A DNA stretch of 61,641 nt from Nocardia sp. (GTDB lineage: Bacteria > Actinomycetota > Actinomycetes > Mycobacteriales > Mycobacteriaceae), in contig NZ_JAODNK010000049.1 of assembly GCF_025465275.1 (NCBI RefSeq), positions 1 through 61,641 of the forward strand, read 5' to 3'. The translations under genes were made by a program, and so were the position numbers. Below are positions 25,701-34,288 of this stretch, in pieces. The notes under the pieces were generated by a model that was not told where the DNA came from, did not search any database, and saw nothing but the letters and a program-made list of their open reading frames with translations. Each line of letters starts with the position of its first letter. Position 1 is the first letter of the stretch.

Positions 25701-27269
25701 TCAGGCGGGTTGGGCCAGTGGGCCGGCGCTCTGCATCTGCTTCGCGGGGGTGACGAAGCGGTGCACGACCACGCCCGCCCCGAGGGTTGCGAGGACGAAA
25801 AGCGGTGCGGCCCAGAGCATCCACCAGCTGCCGCCGGTCGGGGTGTACACCTCCGCGCGCGGCCAGGCCAGGTTCACCGCCATGGCGATGCCCCACACCA
25901 CGGCCAGGGCATTGATCGGAATTCCGAAGCGGCCCAGGCCGAACAGCGGAGCGCCGGACTCGGTGGTGCGGTCCTCGGCGGGCCAGCCCTTGATGCGCCG
26001 CACCAGCAGCGGCACCGTGACCAGCAGGTAGGCGAGGTAGAGCGTCACAATGCAGACGCTGGCCAGGGTTGCGAAGATGGCGGCATTGCCGAGGTTCAGC
26101 ACCAGCAGGCCGATGCCGAGTACGCCGATCACCACGGACGGCAGCGCCGGAGTGCCGAAGCGGGGGTGCACGGCGGCGAGACGCTCGGCGAAGGGCAGGC
26201 GACCGTCGCGGGCCATGGAGAACATGAGGCGCGAACCCGCGGTCTGAATTGCCAAGGTGCACACCGTAATAGCGCAAGCAACACAGGCCAGCACGACCTT
26301 GCCCGCCGGGCTGTCCAGCTTGGCTTCGATCACATAGGCGAGGCCGCCGCTGCTCAGCGAACCATCCGTGAGACTCGGTGCGGCCATGAGCGCGCCGAGC
26401 AGAATCAGTCCGCCGCCCAGGGCCGAGACCGCCAGTGCGGTCAGAATCGTGCGCGGCGCCACCTGCCGCGGATTCTTGGTCTCCTCGGAAAGTTCACCGG
26501 CGGAATCGAATCCGACCATGACGTAGGCGGCCATGAGCCCGGAGACCAGGAAGGCGGCCCAGTACGATCCGCCTGCGGCCTGATCGGTGTGCATGACCAC
26601 GCCCGGCCCGCGATCGGCATGGGTGAAGAAGACCGCGATCACCGCGATCACGCCGATGATCTCGATGGTGACGCCGAGCGAATTGATGCGCGACATCCAG
26701 TCGATGCCGACCACATTGATCAGCGTGGTGAGCGCCAGCAGGATGCTGCCCAGCAGGACGGCATTCACCGCGCCGTCGTGCGAGGTCAGCGCGCTGTCGG
26801 TACCCACAAGCTGGAAGCCGCTCCAGATGGTGGGCAGCACCACCTGGAGCGCGATGGCGGCCGCGGCGGCGGTGACGATCTGCGCGATGATCATCATCCA
26901 GCCCGCGAACCAGCCCACCAGTTCACCGGCCAGCCGCCGCGACCACTGGTAGATGCAGCCCGAAATCGGGTAGCGGGCAGCCAGTTCGGCGAAATTCAGC
27001 GCCACCAGGAACTGGCCCGCGAATACGATCGGCCAGGTCCAGAAGAAGGCGGGGCCGCCGAACGAGTAGCCGAAGCCGAAGAACTGGAAGATCGTGGTGA
27101 GGATCGAAACGAAGGAGAAGCCCGCGGCGAAGGACGCGTACCGGCCGAGCTTGCGATGCAGGACCGGCTCGTAGCCGAAGCGCTCCAGGTCGGCGCTGTC
27201 GGCATTGACAGTGCTCGGAGCGCTGTTCGGCGGGTGGTTGGGGACAATGGCGTCGGCGGAGGCAACCAT
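25701..27269 (-). CDS. APC-superfamily amino acid/urea-type permease
   Basis: The 522-aa protein has about 12 membrane segments, starting near residue 45 (ASFAAGFSFVSILTTIFQFF), and APC features such as GFDSAGELSEETKNPRQVAP in the loop near residue 270 and ARDGRLPFAERLAAVHPRFG near 355. In this context it probably imports the nitrogen compound (urea, guanidine or a precursor) handled by the downstream enzymes. GAAGGA lies about 7 nt before the ATG. The promoter region contains an AmtR-like box at 27389-27408. Confidence 0.9.
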   Translation of the reverse strand: MVASADAIVPNHPPNSAPSTVNADSADLERFGYEPVLHRKLGRYASFAAGFSFVSILTTIFQFFGFGYSFGGPAFFWTWPIVFAGQFLVALNFAELAARYPISGCIYQWSRRLAGELVGWFAGWMMIIAQIVTAAAAAIALQVVLPTIWSGFQLVGTDSALTSHDGAVNAVLLGSILLALTTLINVVGIDWMSRINSLGVTIEIIGVIAVIAVFFTHADRGPGVVMHTDQAAGGSYWAAFLVSGLMAAYVMVGFDSAGELSEETKNPRQVAPRTILTALAVSALGGGLILLGALMAAPSLTDGSLSSGGLAYVIEAKLDSPAGKVVLACVACAITVCTLAIQTAGSRLMFSMARDGRLPFAERLAAVHPRFGTPALPSVVIGVLGIGLLVLNLGNAAIFATLASVCIVTLYLAYLLVTVPLLVRRIKGWPAEDRTTESGAPLFGLGRFGIPINALAVVWGIAMAVNLAWPRAEVYTPTGGSWWMLWAAPLFVLATLGAGVVVHRFVTPAKQMQSAGPLAQPA

Positions 27270-27388
27270 GGCTAATCCTTCGCGATCGGTGAATATCTAT
27301 CGCTTGAAAGTTTTCCGATAACGATCGCTCGCGGGGTGACGTCGGTGTATCCGTCAGATGGCCCGCCGTAACTTCTGCATTGCCGGTA

Positions 27389-27408
27389 TTTCTATCGAAT
27401 GACAGAAA
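27389..27408. promoter_or_regulatory. AmtR-box-like operator
   Basis: TTTCTATC GAAT GACAGAAA is a 20-bp palindrome with one mismatched pair. It fits the AmtR box as known from Corynebacterium (TTTCTAT, six bases, ATAGAAA) at 13 of 14 fixed positions. It lies 120 bp from the permease ATG and 96 bp from the amtR-like ATG, so one site could repress both. Lower-quality TATCG/CGATA half-sites flank the region 27299-27330. Confidence 0.65.
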
Positions 27409-27503
27409 CCTCACGGATCACGGTCAGAGGCTGTCAGCAGCGTCGATGCCCGCGGGATCGGTCGAGAACGACACCCGGGAGTGATCGGGATCGGCAGTGC
27501 AGA

Positions 27504-28163
27504 ATGAATCCCGTGACCCAACTCGGACCCGGACGTCCACGCCTCGAACCCCGCCGCAGGGAGGGGCAGACGCCGCGCGCCGAGATCCTCGACGCCGCCG
27601 CCGAACTCTTCACCAACAATGGGTACGGCAGCACCTCCACCCGCGGAATCGCCGATGCCGTCGGCATTCGGCAGGCCTCGCTCTACCACCACTTCGCGTC
27701 CAAGGACGATATCCTCGACGCGCTGCTCGCCGGAACCATCACCGCACCATTGGAATTGGCGGAGCGACTGGCCGTGGCGCCGGAATCGGCCGCAGTTCGG
27801 CTCTATGCCCTGGCGCGATTCGACGTGAGTCAACTCTGCGCCGCACGCTGGAATCTCGGCGCGCTCTACCTGCTACCGGAGCTGCGCAGCGAACGCTTCG
27901 CGGCCTTCCGCGCGCGCCGCGACGAACTGCGCTGCCACTACGAAACCCTGGCCGTCGCAGTCATTGCCGAAGCGGGTGCGACGGCGGTGCCCGGTGCGGA
28001 ACTCCTGCCCTTCCGCCTCGTCGAATCCGTCATCAATATTCGCTCGGACGAGGGCACACCCCCCGAGTACGCCGAACAGCTGATCCCGGACGCCGTTCTC
28101 CCACTCCTCGGCTGGAAGGGCGACCTGTCTGTTACCCGAGCCGCCGCAGCGCATTTGGTGTGA
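27504..28163 (+). CDS. amtR: AmtR-like TetR-family nitrogen regulator
   Basis: The DNA-binding domain GRPRLEPRRREGQTPRAEIL, AELFTNNGYGSTSTRGIADA, VGIRQASLYHHFASKDDIL is very close to AmtR of Corynebacterium, and the ligand domain keeps the SQLCAARWNLGALYLLPELR block. AmtR represses nitrogen-acquisition genes and is released by the adenylylated GlnK signal protein in Corynebacterium; in Mycobacterium it controls urea-use genes like the divergent operon here. ATG at 27504 fits the family length of about 220 aa; a longer ATG ORF from 27399 runs through the operator and is rejected. Confidence 0.85.
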   Translation: MNPVTQLGPGRPRLEPRRREGQTPRAEILDAAAELFTNNGYGSTSTRGIADAVGIRQASLYHHFASKDDILDALLAGTITAPLELAERLAVAPESAAVRLYALARFDVSQLCAARWNLGALYLLPELRSERFAAFRARRDELRCHYETLAVAVIAEAGATAVPGAELLPFRLVESVINIRSDEGTPPEYAEQLIPDAVLPLLGWKGDLSVTRAAAAHLV

Positions 28164-28221
28164 TTGAACCCGTCACCCCGGGGGGCGAGGGCGGGCCCGG
28201 CGTCCTGGGCCGCCGTCGCAC

Positions 28222-28259
28222 CGTCATCCCGGCATGCTTTTGGCCGGGATCCACACCGG
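28222..28259 (+). repeat. Palindromic dispersed repeat, copy 1 (half element)
   Basis: The unit CGTCATCCCGGC, ATGCTTTT, GGCCGGGATCC, ACACCGG lies between the convergent amtR and terD genes and touches the terD stop. The inner CCCGGC/GCCGGG arms form a hairpin, so it can serve as a terminator for both genes. Close copies occur at 32343, 49895 and 61478. Confidence 0.75.
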
Positions 28260-30269
28260 CTAGGACTTCCCCTTCGACGTACCCCACTTGAGTTCCCAGC
28301 GGTACGCCTGGTCGACTGCGATCTTGCCCCAGAATCGGTGGCCGTCCGGCGGGCGCACGAAGACGCCCTCGCGGCGAACCACCAACTCGCCGTTGATGTT
28401 CTCGATCAGCGCCAGCACCATCTCGCGGGAGTCGTCGACGCAGCCGCTGACCTCGATCTCGATGGGCGGCGAATTACGCGGGTAGAGCGTGGCGGTGGCG
28501 TGTACGCCACGGAAGTCCTCGCCGCCCTCGTACAGCGAGGTGAAGACCAGAATGCGGCGGAACTGGCTGGTGTGATCGAGATTGATGGACAGATTCTCAC
28601 CGGCCGCATTCGCACCGGTCCGGTCGTCCTTATCCAGCTCGATGAACGGGGCACGTTGCAGATTGCCCATGGTGTCGAGCGGGCTGATGCAGCCCTTGGA
28701 ACCATCGGTCAGCTCCCAGAAGCAGCACAGATCCAGATCCAGGCCGCCATTGCCGCCGCGCTTACGACCGAACAAGCCGCTCGTCGCGCCGGGCACCGAC
28801 CAATTCAGATTGATCCGCATAATGCCGCCGGTCGCACCCTGCTTGGTCAGCGAGACCGCCGGCGCATCCTTGGTCAGCGAGATCTTGCCCAGATTCACCC
28901 TCGGCGTCGCGCCGGGGGCCTGCTGAAACTGCTGTGGCGGAACCGGATTCGCGCCCTGCTGATAAGGCGGCGGAGGCGGCTGATTCCCGCCCGGCTGATA
29001 AGGCTGCGGCGGCGGAATGGGATTCGCACCCGACTGGTAGGGCGGGGGCGCCGGTGCGTACTGCGGCGGCGGATAACCGCCCGGCGCAGGCGAATTCGAC
29101 GGATCACCATACTGCCCGGCAGGCGGGGGATACTGCCCGGCAGGCGGGTACTGACCACCGGCAGATTGTTCCGAGTATCCGGGAGGGGGTGGGTATTGCC
29201 CTGCGGGGGCTGGGTACTGCCCGGCGGGAGGTGCCGGATACTGCCCAGCAGATGGGTCCTGGTGCTGCCCGGGAGGGGATGGGTTCTGACCGGCGGGCGG
29301 CGCGTATTGCCCGGCAGGTGGCTCCGGGTACTGGCCGGGAGGCGGCGGGTACTGCCCTGTGGGAGGCGGGGAACCGTATTGCCCTGCGGGGTCCGGGTAT
29401 TGGCCGATAGGCGGCGGTGAGCCGTACTGTCCGGCCGGATCCGGATACTGGCCCGGAGGTGTGTATCGGCCGGGCGGCGGCGGGTACTGGCCTGGCGCGG
29501 GCTGGCCGAATTGTGTGGGCGGCTGCTGCGGGTTGTACCCCTGCGGCGCTGCGTAATTCGGCTGCGGCGGGGCGCCGGATGGCGAACCGGTCGGCTGGGG
29601 AGTGCCGTGTGATGGCGAACCGACCGGCGGCAGCGGGGGTGCGCCGGGCGGGAATGCCGGGGGTGCGGGCTGCGACGGCTGAGCGGGTGCGGCGTGGGAC
29701 GACTGCGGGGGAGTCTGGGTCGCGGGCTGCGGCGTAGCTGATTGCGAGGCAGGCGCATCGTCGACGGTGATGCCGAAATCGCTTGCGAGCCCGGCCAGTC
29801 CGGTCGCGTAGCCCTGGCCGACGGCCCGGAACTTCCAGGCGCCCTGCCGCCGGTACAGCTCGCCGAGGACAAACGCGGTTTCCGACGAGGCGTCGGTGCT
29901 GTCGAACCGCGCCAGCTCCGCGCCGCTGTTCGCATCCACCAAACGCACATGCAGTCCGGGCAATTGGGCGAAGGTGCCCCCGTCCGAGGACGCGGCGATG
30001 ACGATGGTTTCGATCTGCGGCTCGACCTGCCCCAGATTCACCGAAAGCACATCGGTGACCTGTGCCCCCCGCTGCTTCCCCTCGTGCCGGACCGCCCCCG
30101 ATCCGTGCACCGGCTGGTTGTAGAAGACGAAATCGCTGTCCGACCGAACCCGGCCCCCGGCCAGCAGCAATGCTGACGCATCGGCGTCCGGAACGCCGGG
30201 ACCCGACTGCCACCCCAGCTCGACCCGGACCGCGGCAGCCGCCACCGGAACGTTGGAACCCTTCATCAT
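28260..30269 (-). CDS. TerD-family protein with two TerD domains and a GQYP-rich linker
   Basis: The N-terminal TerD domain covers about residues 1-160 ([20 protein letters not shown] to [19 protein letters not shown]). Residues about 175-460 are a low-complexity linker with 14 GQY units of the type AGQYPPPP, including a near-exact 15-residue duplication. The C-terminus (about 470-669, INLNWSVPG to [10 protein letters not shown]) is a second TerD-like domain with Asp-rich Ca-binding strands. TerD proteins belong to tellurite/stress-resistance systems and bind calcium. ATG at 30269 has GAAGGCG 6 nt upstream. No other ter genes are nearby. Confidence 0.88.
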   Translation of the reverse strand: MMKGSNVPVAAAAVRVELGWQSGPGVPDADASALLLAGGRVRSDSDFVFYNQPVHGSGAVRHEGKQRGAQVTDVLSVNLGQVEPQIETIVIAASSDGGTFAQLPGLHVRLVDANSGAELARFDSTDASSETAFVLGELYRRQGAWKFRAVGQGYATGLAGLASDFGITVDDAPASQSATPQPATQTPPQSSHAAPAQPSQPAPPAFPPGAPPLPPVGSPSHGTPQPTGSPSGAPPQPNYAAPQGYNPQQPPTQFGQPAPGQYPPPPGRYTPPGQYPDPAGQYGSPPPIGQYPDPAGQYGSPPPTGQYPPPPGQYPEPPAGQYAPPAGQNPSPPGQHQDPSAGQYPAPPAGQYPAPAGQYPPPPGYSEQSAGGQYPPAGQYPPPAGQYGDPSNSPAPGGYPPPQYAPAPPPYQSGANPIPPPQPYQPGGNQPPPPPYQQGANPVPPQQFQQAPGATPRVNLGKISLTKDAPAVSLTKQGATGGIMRINLNWSVPGATSGLFGRKRGGNGGLDLDLCCFWELTDGSKGCISPLDTMGNLQRAPFIELDKDDRTGANAAGENLSINLDHTSQFRRILVFTSLYEGGEDFRGVHATATLYPRNSPPIEIEVSGCVDDSREMVLALIENINGELVVRREGVFVRPPDGHRFWGKIAVDQAYRWELKWGTSKGKS

Positions 30270-30710
30270 CGACACGCCTTCAAACGTATCCGATTCGGAC
30301 ATCGGCTGTCCCGCTTCGATACCGGCGAGAGCAACTCGCAATACCGCGCCGAGCGACCATCCCGACCGGTCGGCAATGCCGCGTGGTCGACTCGCGGCCG
30401 CGGGCACTCGCACACCGGCTGCGGGGCGACAGGCTTCGTGCCAGCTGTTCGCTGGCGGCGGATTCTCGCATCCAGCAAATATTCAGCGGTAAATCGGCGG
30501 GGTGTAGACGCGCCGTACCGAGGAGGTCTCAACCAGTCCATATCAGTATTCAGACCTGGAGATCTTCCCGACCCGCAGTTTGGTATCGCTACCTCGAGTC
30601 GCTGCCCACATCCCGCGACCTACACTGAGTACCGGTTGTTCGGCACCCGAACGGCTATCTCGAGAGACCGGATTCTTCGGACAGCTGTCCCTGTGCGGCA
30701 GGAGCGACGG
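30270..30710. other. Divergent intergenic region (441 bp) between terD-like and MFS genes
   Basis: No ORF here has coding character on either strand. It must hold the promoters of both divergent genes. A TACGTT hexamer lies 15 nt before the terD-like start. GTTCGG-CAC-CCGAAC at 30638-30652 is a short perfect inverted repeat about 60 bp before the MFS start and may be an operator. Confidence 0.5.
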
Positions 30711-32324
30711 ATGACGGAAGTGCAGCTCGACCTGGGTCGCAAGAAATGGCTCGCGCTCGGTGTACTGGCTCTGGGCCTGTCCATGGTGGTGCTCGACGGC
30801 ACCATCGTCTCCGTCTCACTGCCGGTCATCATTGCCGACCTGAGCCTCAATTTCACGCAGGCGCAATGGGTTACCAGCATTTACGCGGTGGTGCTGGCGG
30901 CGCTGCTGATCACCGCCGGGCGGCTGGGCGATCGGCTCGGGCGGCGCAAGATGTTCGCGCTCGGCGTGCTGGTATTTCTCGCGGGCAGCGTGCTCGCCGC
31001 CTCCGCCACCAGCGCCTGGCCGCTGCTCTGGGGCCGGATCGTGCAGGGTGTCGGCGCGGCCGCGGTCATGCCCGGCACGCTCGCCACCATGAATGCCCTG
31101 TTCCGCGGGCGGGATCGGATCATCGCCTTCGCGGTGTGGGGCTCGGTCATATCCGGCGTCGCGGCCATCGGCCCGCTGCTCGGCGGCTGGCTCACCACCT
31201 ACTACACCTGGCCGTGGATCTTCCTGGTCAACCTGCCGCTCGGCGCGGTGGTGCTCATCGGGCTGGTGCTGTTCGTCCCCGAGACCAGGATGGGCAAGGC
31301 CGCGCCCGGACTCGATGTGGACGGATTCCTGCTCAGCGCGGTCGGTTTCGCACTGCTGGTCTTCGCGCTCATCGAGGGATCGACCTACGGCTGGTGGCGG
31401 CCGCTGCGGGAATTCCCGCTGGCCGGATTCACCTGGTCGAAGACCGCGGTCGTCTCGCCGATTCCGGTCATCCTGGCGCTCGCCGTGCTGGCACTGGTGC
31501 TCTTCCTGCAATGGGAGCACCACCGCAATCTGATCAGGCGCTCGGCGCTGCTGGATCCCGGACTGTTCCTGATCCCCAGCTTCCGGTGGGGCAATGTCAC
31601 CGCGTTCGCGGTGGCGCTGGGCGAATTCGGGCTGCTGTTCGTACTGCCGCTGTTCATGGTCAACGTGCTCGGACTCTCTACCCTCGGGGCCGGTTATGTG
31701 CTGGCGGCCATGGCCGCGGGCGCCTTCCTGGCCGCCGGGATAGCAGAGGGCCTGGTCCGCCGGGTCGGGGCCGTGCGCATAGTGCAACTGGGCCTGGGCT
31801 TCGAGGCGGTCGCTGTGGCGCTCACAGCGCTGTTCGTGACCCCGCACATCTCCGCCTGGTGGCTCGCGGCGCTGCTGGCCGTCTACGGCGTCGGATTGGG
31901 CCTGGCCTCCGCGCAGCTGACCGGTGTGGTGCTGGGCGATGTGCCGGCGGAGAACTCCGGGCAGGCTTCGGCTACCCAGAGCACCGTCCGGCAGATCGGC
32001 TCGGCCTTCGGCATCGCCATGGTGGGCGCGCTGCTCTCGGTCGGGCTCGGCCACGAACTGCCCAAGCGCCTCTCCGACGTCAAGGACCTGCCCGCCAAAT
32101 CCGCCGACACCCTCTCGACCGCGACCCGCGAATCCGCCGGTGGCACCATCTCGGGCCTGCGCGACCACGACGGCGCGACCGCAGTCCTGGACGCCCTCTC
32201 CCGAGGCTTCACCGACGCCACCCGCACCACCCTGCTGGCCGCCGCCATCTTCCTCATGCTCGGCCTCGCCGCCGCCACCCGGATTCCCTATAAGGCTCCG
32301 GACTCCACCACGGCCGAGGAGTAG
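30711..32324 (+). CDS. MFS transporter, DHA2 family (multidrug-type exporter)
   Basis: The 537-aa protein has 14 predicted membrane segments. The first holds VVLDGTIVSVSLPVIIADLS, the usual DHA2 motif (LDxTIVNVALP); GDRLGRRKMFALGV is motif A, and a GxxxGPxxGG-like segment (GVAAIGPLLGGWL) is motif C, a hallmark of proton-drug antiporters. ATG at 30711 follows AGGAG at 7 nt. The substrate is unknown, and no adjacent regulator gene is present. Confidence 0.92.
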   Translation: MTEVQLDLGRKKWLALGVLALGLSMVVLDGTIVSVSLPVIIADLSLNFTQAQWVTSIYAVVLAALLITAGRLGDRLGRRKMFALGVLVFLAGSVLAASATSAWPLLWGRIVQGVGAAAVMPGTLATMNALFRGRDRIIAFAVWGSVISGVAAIGPLLGGWLTTYYTWPWIFLVNLPLGAVVLIGLVLFVPETRMGKAAPGLDVDGFLLSAVGFALLVFALIEGSTYGWWRPLREFPLAGFTWSKTAVVSPIPVILALAVLALVLFLQWEHHRNLIRRSALLDPGLFLIPSFRWGNVTAFAVALGEFGLLFVLPLFMVNVLGLSTLGAGYVLAAMAAGAFLAAGIAEGLVRRVGAVRIVQLGLGFEAVAVALTALFVTPHISAWWLAALLAVYGVGLGLASAQLTGVVLGDVPAENSGQASATQSTVRQIGSAFGIAMVGALLSVGLGHELPKRLSDVKDLPAKSADTLSTATRESAGGTISGLRDHDGATAVLDALSRGFTDATRTTLLAAAIFLMLGLAAATRIPYKAPDSTTAEE

Positions 32325-32342
32325 GCGCTAACCGATTGGGTG

Positions 32343-32378
32343 ACTGGGGATCCCGGCCACAAGCATGCCGGGATGACG
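32343..32378 (-). repeat. Palindromic dispersed repeat, copy 2 (half element)
   Basis: On the minus strand it reads CGTCATCCCGGC, ATGCTTGT, GGCCGGGATCC, CCAGT. It fills the gap between the convergent MFS and Nudix genes, as in the other copies, and contains the CCCGGC/GCCGGG hairpin. Confidence 0.75.
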
Positions 32379-32406
32379 AGAGCCTCAGGCATGCCGGATG
32401 CGGGGA

Positions 32407-32805
32407 TCAGTCGTCGATGAGGCCCAGTGTGTGCAGGCGCTGGAACACCAGCAGGGAGCCGGGGGCCACGTGCGGCATGGCCTCGTACTCGGCGAGGGTG
32501 AAGTAGCGGAGTTCGGCGATCTCGCCGGAGGGGAACGGGTCGGCGGTGAGCTCGCCGAGGTAGCAGGTCATGTGCAGGCGGGTGCCGGGTGCGTGGCCGT
32601 AGGCATCGGCCTCGAAGACGCCGAGTTCGGCGACATCGGTGGCGCCGACGCCGAGCTCCTCACGAATCTCGCGGTGCAGCGCCGATTCCGGGGTCTCGCC
32701 CAGATCGATCTTGCCGCCCGCCATGTAGAAAACGTCCTTGCCGGTGGACCTGGTCTGCAGCAGACGACGATCCCGGATATGTGCCAGTGCCGCTGTGCGA
32801 ATCAC
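32407..32805 (-). CDS. Nudix hydrolase (MutT-like)
   Basis: The 132-aa enzyme carries the Nudix box GGKIDLGETPESALHREIRE then ELGV near residue 30. The leading MIRTAALAHIRDRRLLQTRS and the central GTRLHMTCYLGEL strand are typical of small MutT-like NTP or nucleotide-sugar hydrolases. GTG at 32805 gives the usual family N-terminus; GTG at 32814 adds three residues. Substrate unknown. It lies upstream of no obvious partner. Confidence 0.85.
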   Translation of the reverse strand: MIRTAALAHIRDRRLLQTRSTGKDVFYMAGGKIDLGETPESALHREIREELGVGATDVAELGVFEADAYGHAPGTRLHMTCYLGELTADPFPSGEIAELRYFTLAEYEAMPHVAPGSLLVFQRLHTLGLIDD

Positions 32806-32838
32806 GGCGCACACCCTACCCAGCCGCGGTGCGCGGCT

Positions 32839-33369
32839 TCAGCGGGTGGGCGGGGCCAGCCGCCAGTGCCGGGTCAGCGCCTCGGCGATCTCCGGGAGCA
32901 GGATCACCGGAATCTGCTTGCGGCGCAGGATGCTTCGAATCTCATTGACCTGCTCGCGTTTGCGCATATCGTAGGCATTCGCAATGGGCCGCTGCACCGG
33001 CGGAATGGACAGCAGCACCAGCTCACCGTGCTGTTCGTCGCCGCCGTTCAGATCCAAAGCCAAGGACCAGCGCGACTTTTCGTCGAGCGCGAAGCGGCCC
33101 GCCACCACCCGATCCCAGTCGATGGTGGCCGCGCCCCACGGGGTTCGCCGCACGATCGACTGATCGGTCAGCACCACCCCGTCCCGCGCGAACAGCAGGA
33201 ACAGCAGTCCCAATCCCGCCGCGACGCCCAGCAGAATCCCGGTGAACACGCGGTTCAGGCCGAATACCCCCACGACCCCGGCAATGATCCCGGTCGTCAC
33301 CAGCAGTCCCGAGATTCCGTAGTACATCGCACGCCGCCCGGGCACCACACCGGCCCGCACCATCGTCAT
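32839..33369 (-). CDS. PH-like domain membrane protein
   Basis: The 176-aa protein has two adjacent membrane helices at about residues 15-37 and 40-62 (MYYGISGLLVTTGIIAGVVG, then GILLGVAAGLGLLFLL). A cytoplasmic beta-rich domain follows (GVVLTDQSIVRRTPWGAATI DWDRV) and resembles bacterial PH-like domains of small membrane proteins. A basic helix (YDMRKREQVNEIRSIL) closes it. Role unknown. Start taken at ATG 33369. Confidence 0.6.
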   Translation of the reverse strand: MTMVRAGVVPGRRAMYYGISGLLVTTGIIAGVVGVFGLNRVFTGILLGVAAGLGLLFLLFARDGVVLTDQSIVRRTPWGAATIDWDRVVAGRFALDEKSRWSLALDLNGGDEQHGELVLLSIPPVQRPIANAYDMRKREQVNEIRSILRRKQIPVILLPEIAEALTRHWRLAPPTR

Positions 33370-33488
33370 ACCCCGCGCACCATCGTCGACCCGCCTCCCG
33401 CACATTGCTGCGCGTCACCGTACCTCTCGGTGTGGTCTTGCCTCCAGAGATACGGGTTACCAGCGGATGTACAGCGCGGGGTCGAAGC

Positions 33489-34286
33489 TCACGCCTCCAG
33501 TGCGACTGCGGCTTCGGCGGTGTAGACCACGAAGGTCAGGCTCTCCTGGAAGTACAGCTGGACCGAGTCGGCATCGTGCGACAGGTAGCCGATGGAGAGG
33601 TCCTGGCCGATCTGCAGATCGAAATCGCCGCCACGGGTGGAGAGCACAAAAGCGCCGTCGATGGCCGGAGCCCAGATGATCTCGCCGTCGATGAGCCGCT
33701 CGATATGCGTACGGATCGGGTGGCCGTGGTCGGAGGTCTCGCTGACCGCGGTGTAGAGATCGGCCGACAGCAGCACCGAATACGGGCCGTCCACACCCGC
33801 GAGCCGCAGCTCGCTCAGGGCCTGCGCCACCGCTTCCGGAGCCAGGCGCGGATCGGTCGGCAGCTTGACCGGCTCATTGGAGGTGGCGGCGCGGACGCCG
33901 ACAATGCCGGCGGCCGGGTAGGCCTCGAAGATGGCATGGTCCTCGGCGAAGGCGACCTTCTTGGCGGCGTCCTTCACGGCCTCCAGATCGGTGTCCTGCG
34001 CGCCGCGCTCCACATCGTCGAGCTCTTCCCGCGAAAGCTTGAAGGGGACACGCAGTTCCACCAGTGGCAGCACCACACGCTGGCGGGCCTGCACCCCCTC
34101 GCCGGGTGAGCTGATGGTGGTGGTGCGCCCCAGGCCGACCGCGGAGTAGTCGGTGCCGTGCGGGCCGGATACATCGACCACGCGGCGACCGGCAATGTGC
34201 CGCTTGAAGGTTCGCGTCGCCTCCTGCTCGATCGCCGTCCAGGCGGCGGCGGTGATGGGCGCGAGTTCGCGGTGCAGATTGTTCAT
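33489..34286 (-). CDS. Encapsulin nanocompartment shell protein (family 1)
   Basis: At 265 aa it matches family 1 encapsulins (linocin M18-like): MNNLHRELAPITAAAWTAIE, FKRHIAGRRVVDVSGPHGTD, the long E-loop region (VQARQRVVLPLVELRVPFKL) and the C-terminal strand IGYLSHDADSVQLYFQESL. It self-assembles into an HK97-fold shell that encloses cargo proteins bearing a C-terminal targeting peptide. The gene starts 2 nt after the stop of the DyP peroxidase; its ribosome site lies in the DyP 3' codons (34293-34298). Function: oxidative-stress compartment loaded with DyP. Confidence 0.95.
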   Translation of the reverse strand: MNNLHRELAPITAAAWTAIEQEATRTFKRHIAGRRVVDVSGPHGTDYSAVGLGRTTTISSPGEGVQARQRVVLPLVELRVPFKLSREELDDVERGAQDTDLEAVKDAAKKVAFAEDHAIFEAYPAAGIVGVRAATSNEPVKLPTDPRLAPEAVAQALSELRLAGVDGPYSVLLSADLYTAVSETSDHGHPIRTHIERLIDGEIIWAPAIDGAFVLSTRGGDFDLQIGQDLSIGYLSHDADSVQLYFQESLTFVVYTAEAAVALEA

Positions 34287-34288
34287 GC

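Noticed and set aside
24277..26277. 666-codon minus-strand ORF containing the second DUF1989 protein
   Set aside because: The first ~460 codons overlap the first DUF1989 gene and the APC permease in other frames and have no family match. The gene starts at 24894.
25602..27275. 557-codon plus-strand ORF opposite the APC permease
   Set aside because: Composition is that of an antisense shadow (Gly/His/Asp/Gln-rich, no motifs), and the permease frame is unmistakable.
27270..27503. Guanidine riboswitch before the permease
   Set aside because: I looked for the conserved guanidine-I core blocks on the minus strand and saw none; a regulator palindrome is present instead. A covariance search would be decisive.
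30438..30710. N-terminal extension of the MFS gene
   Set aside because: The added 91 residues have no hydrophobic or family character. The ATG at 30711 has a good ribosome site and gives the standard start.
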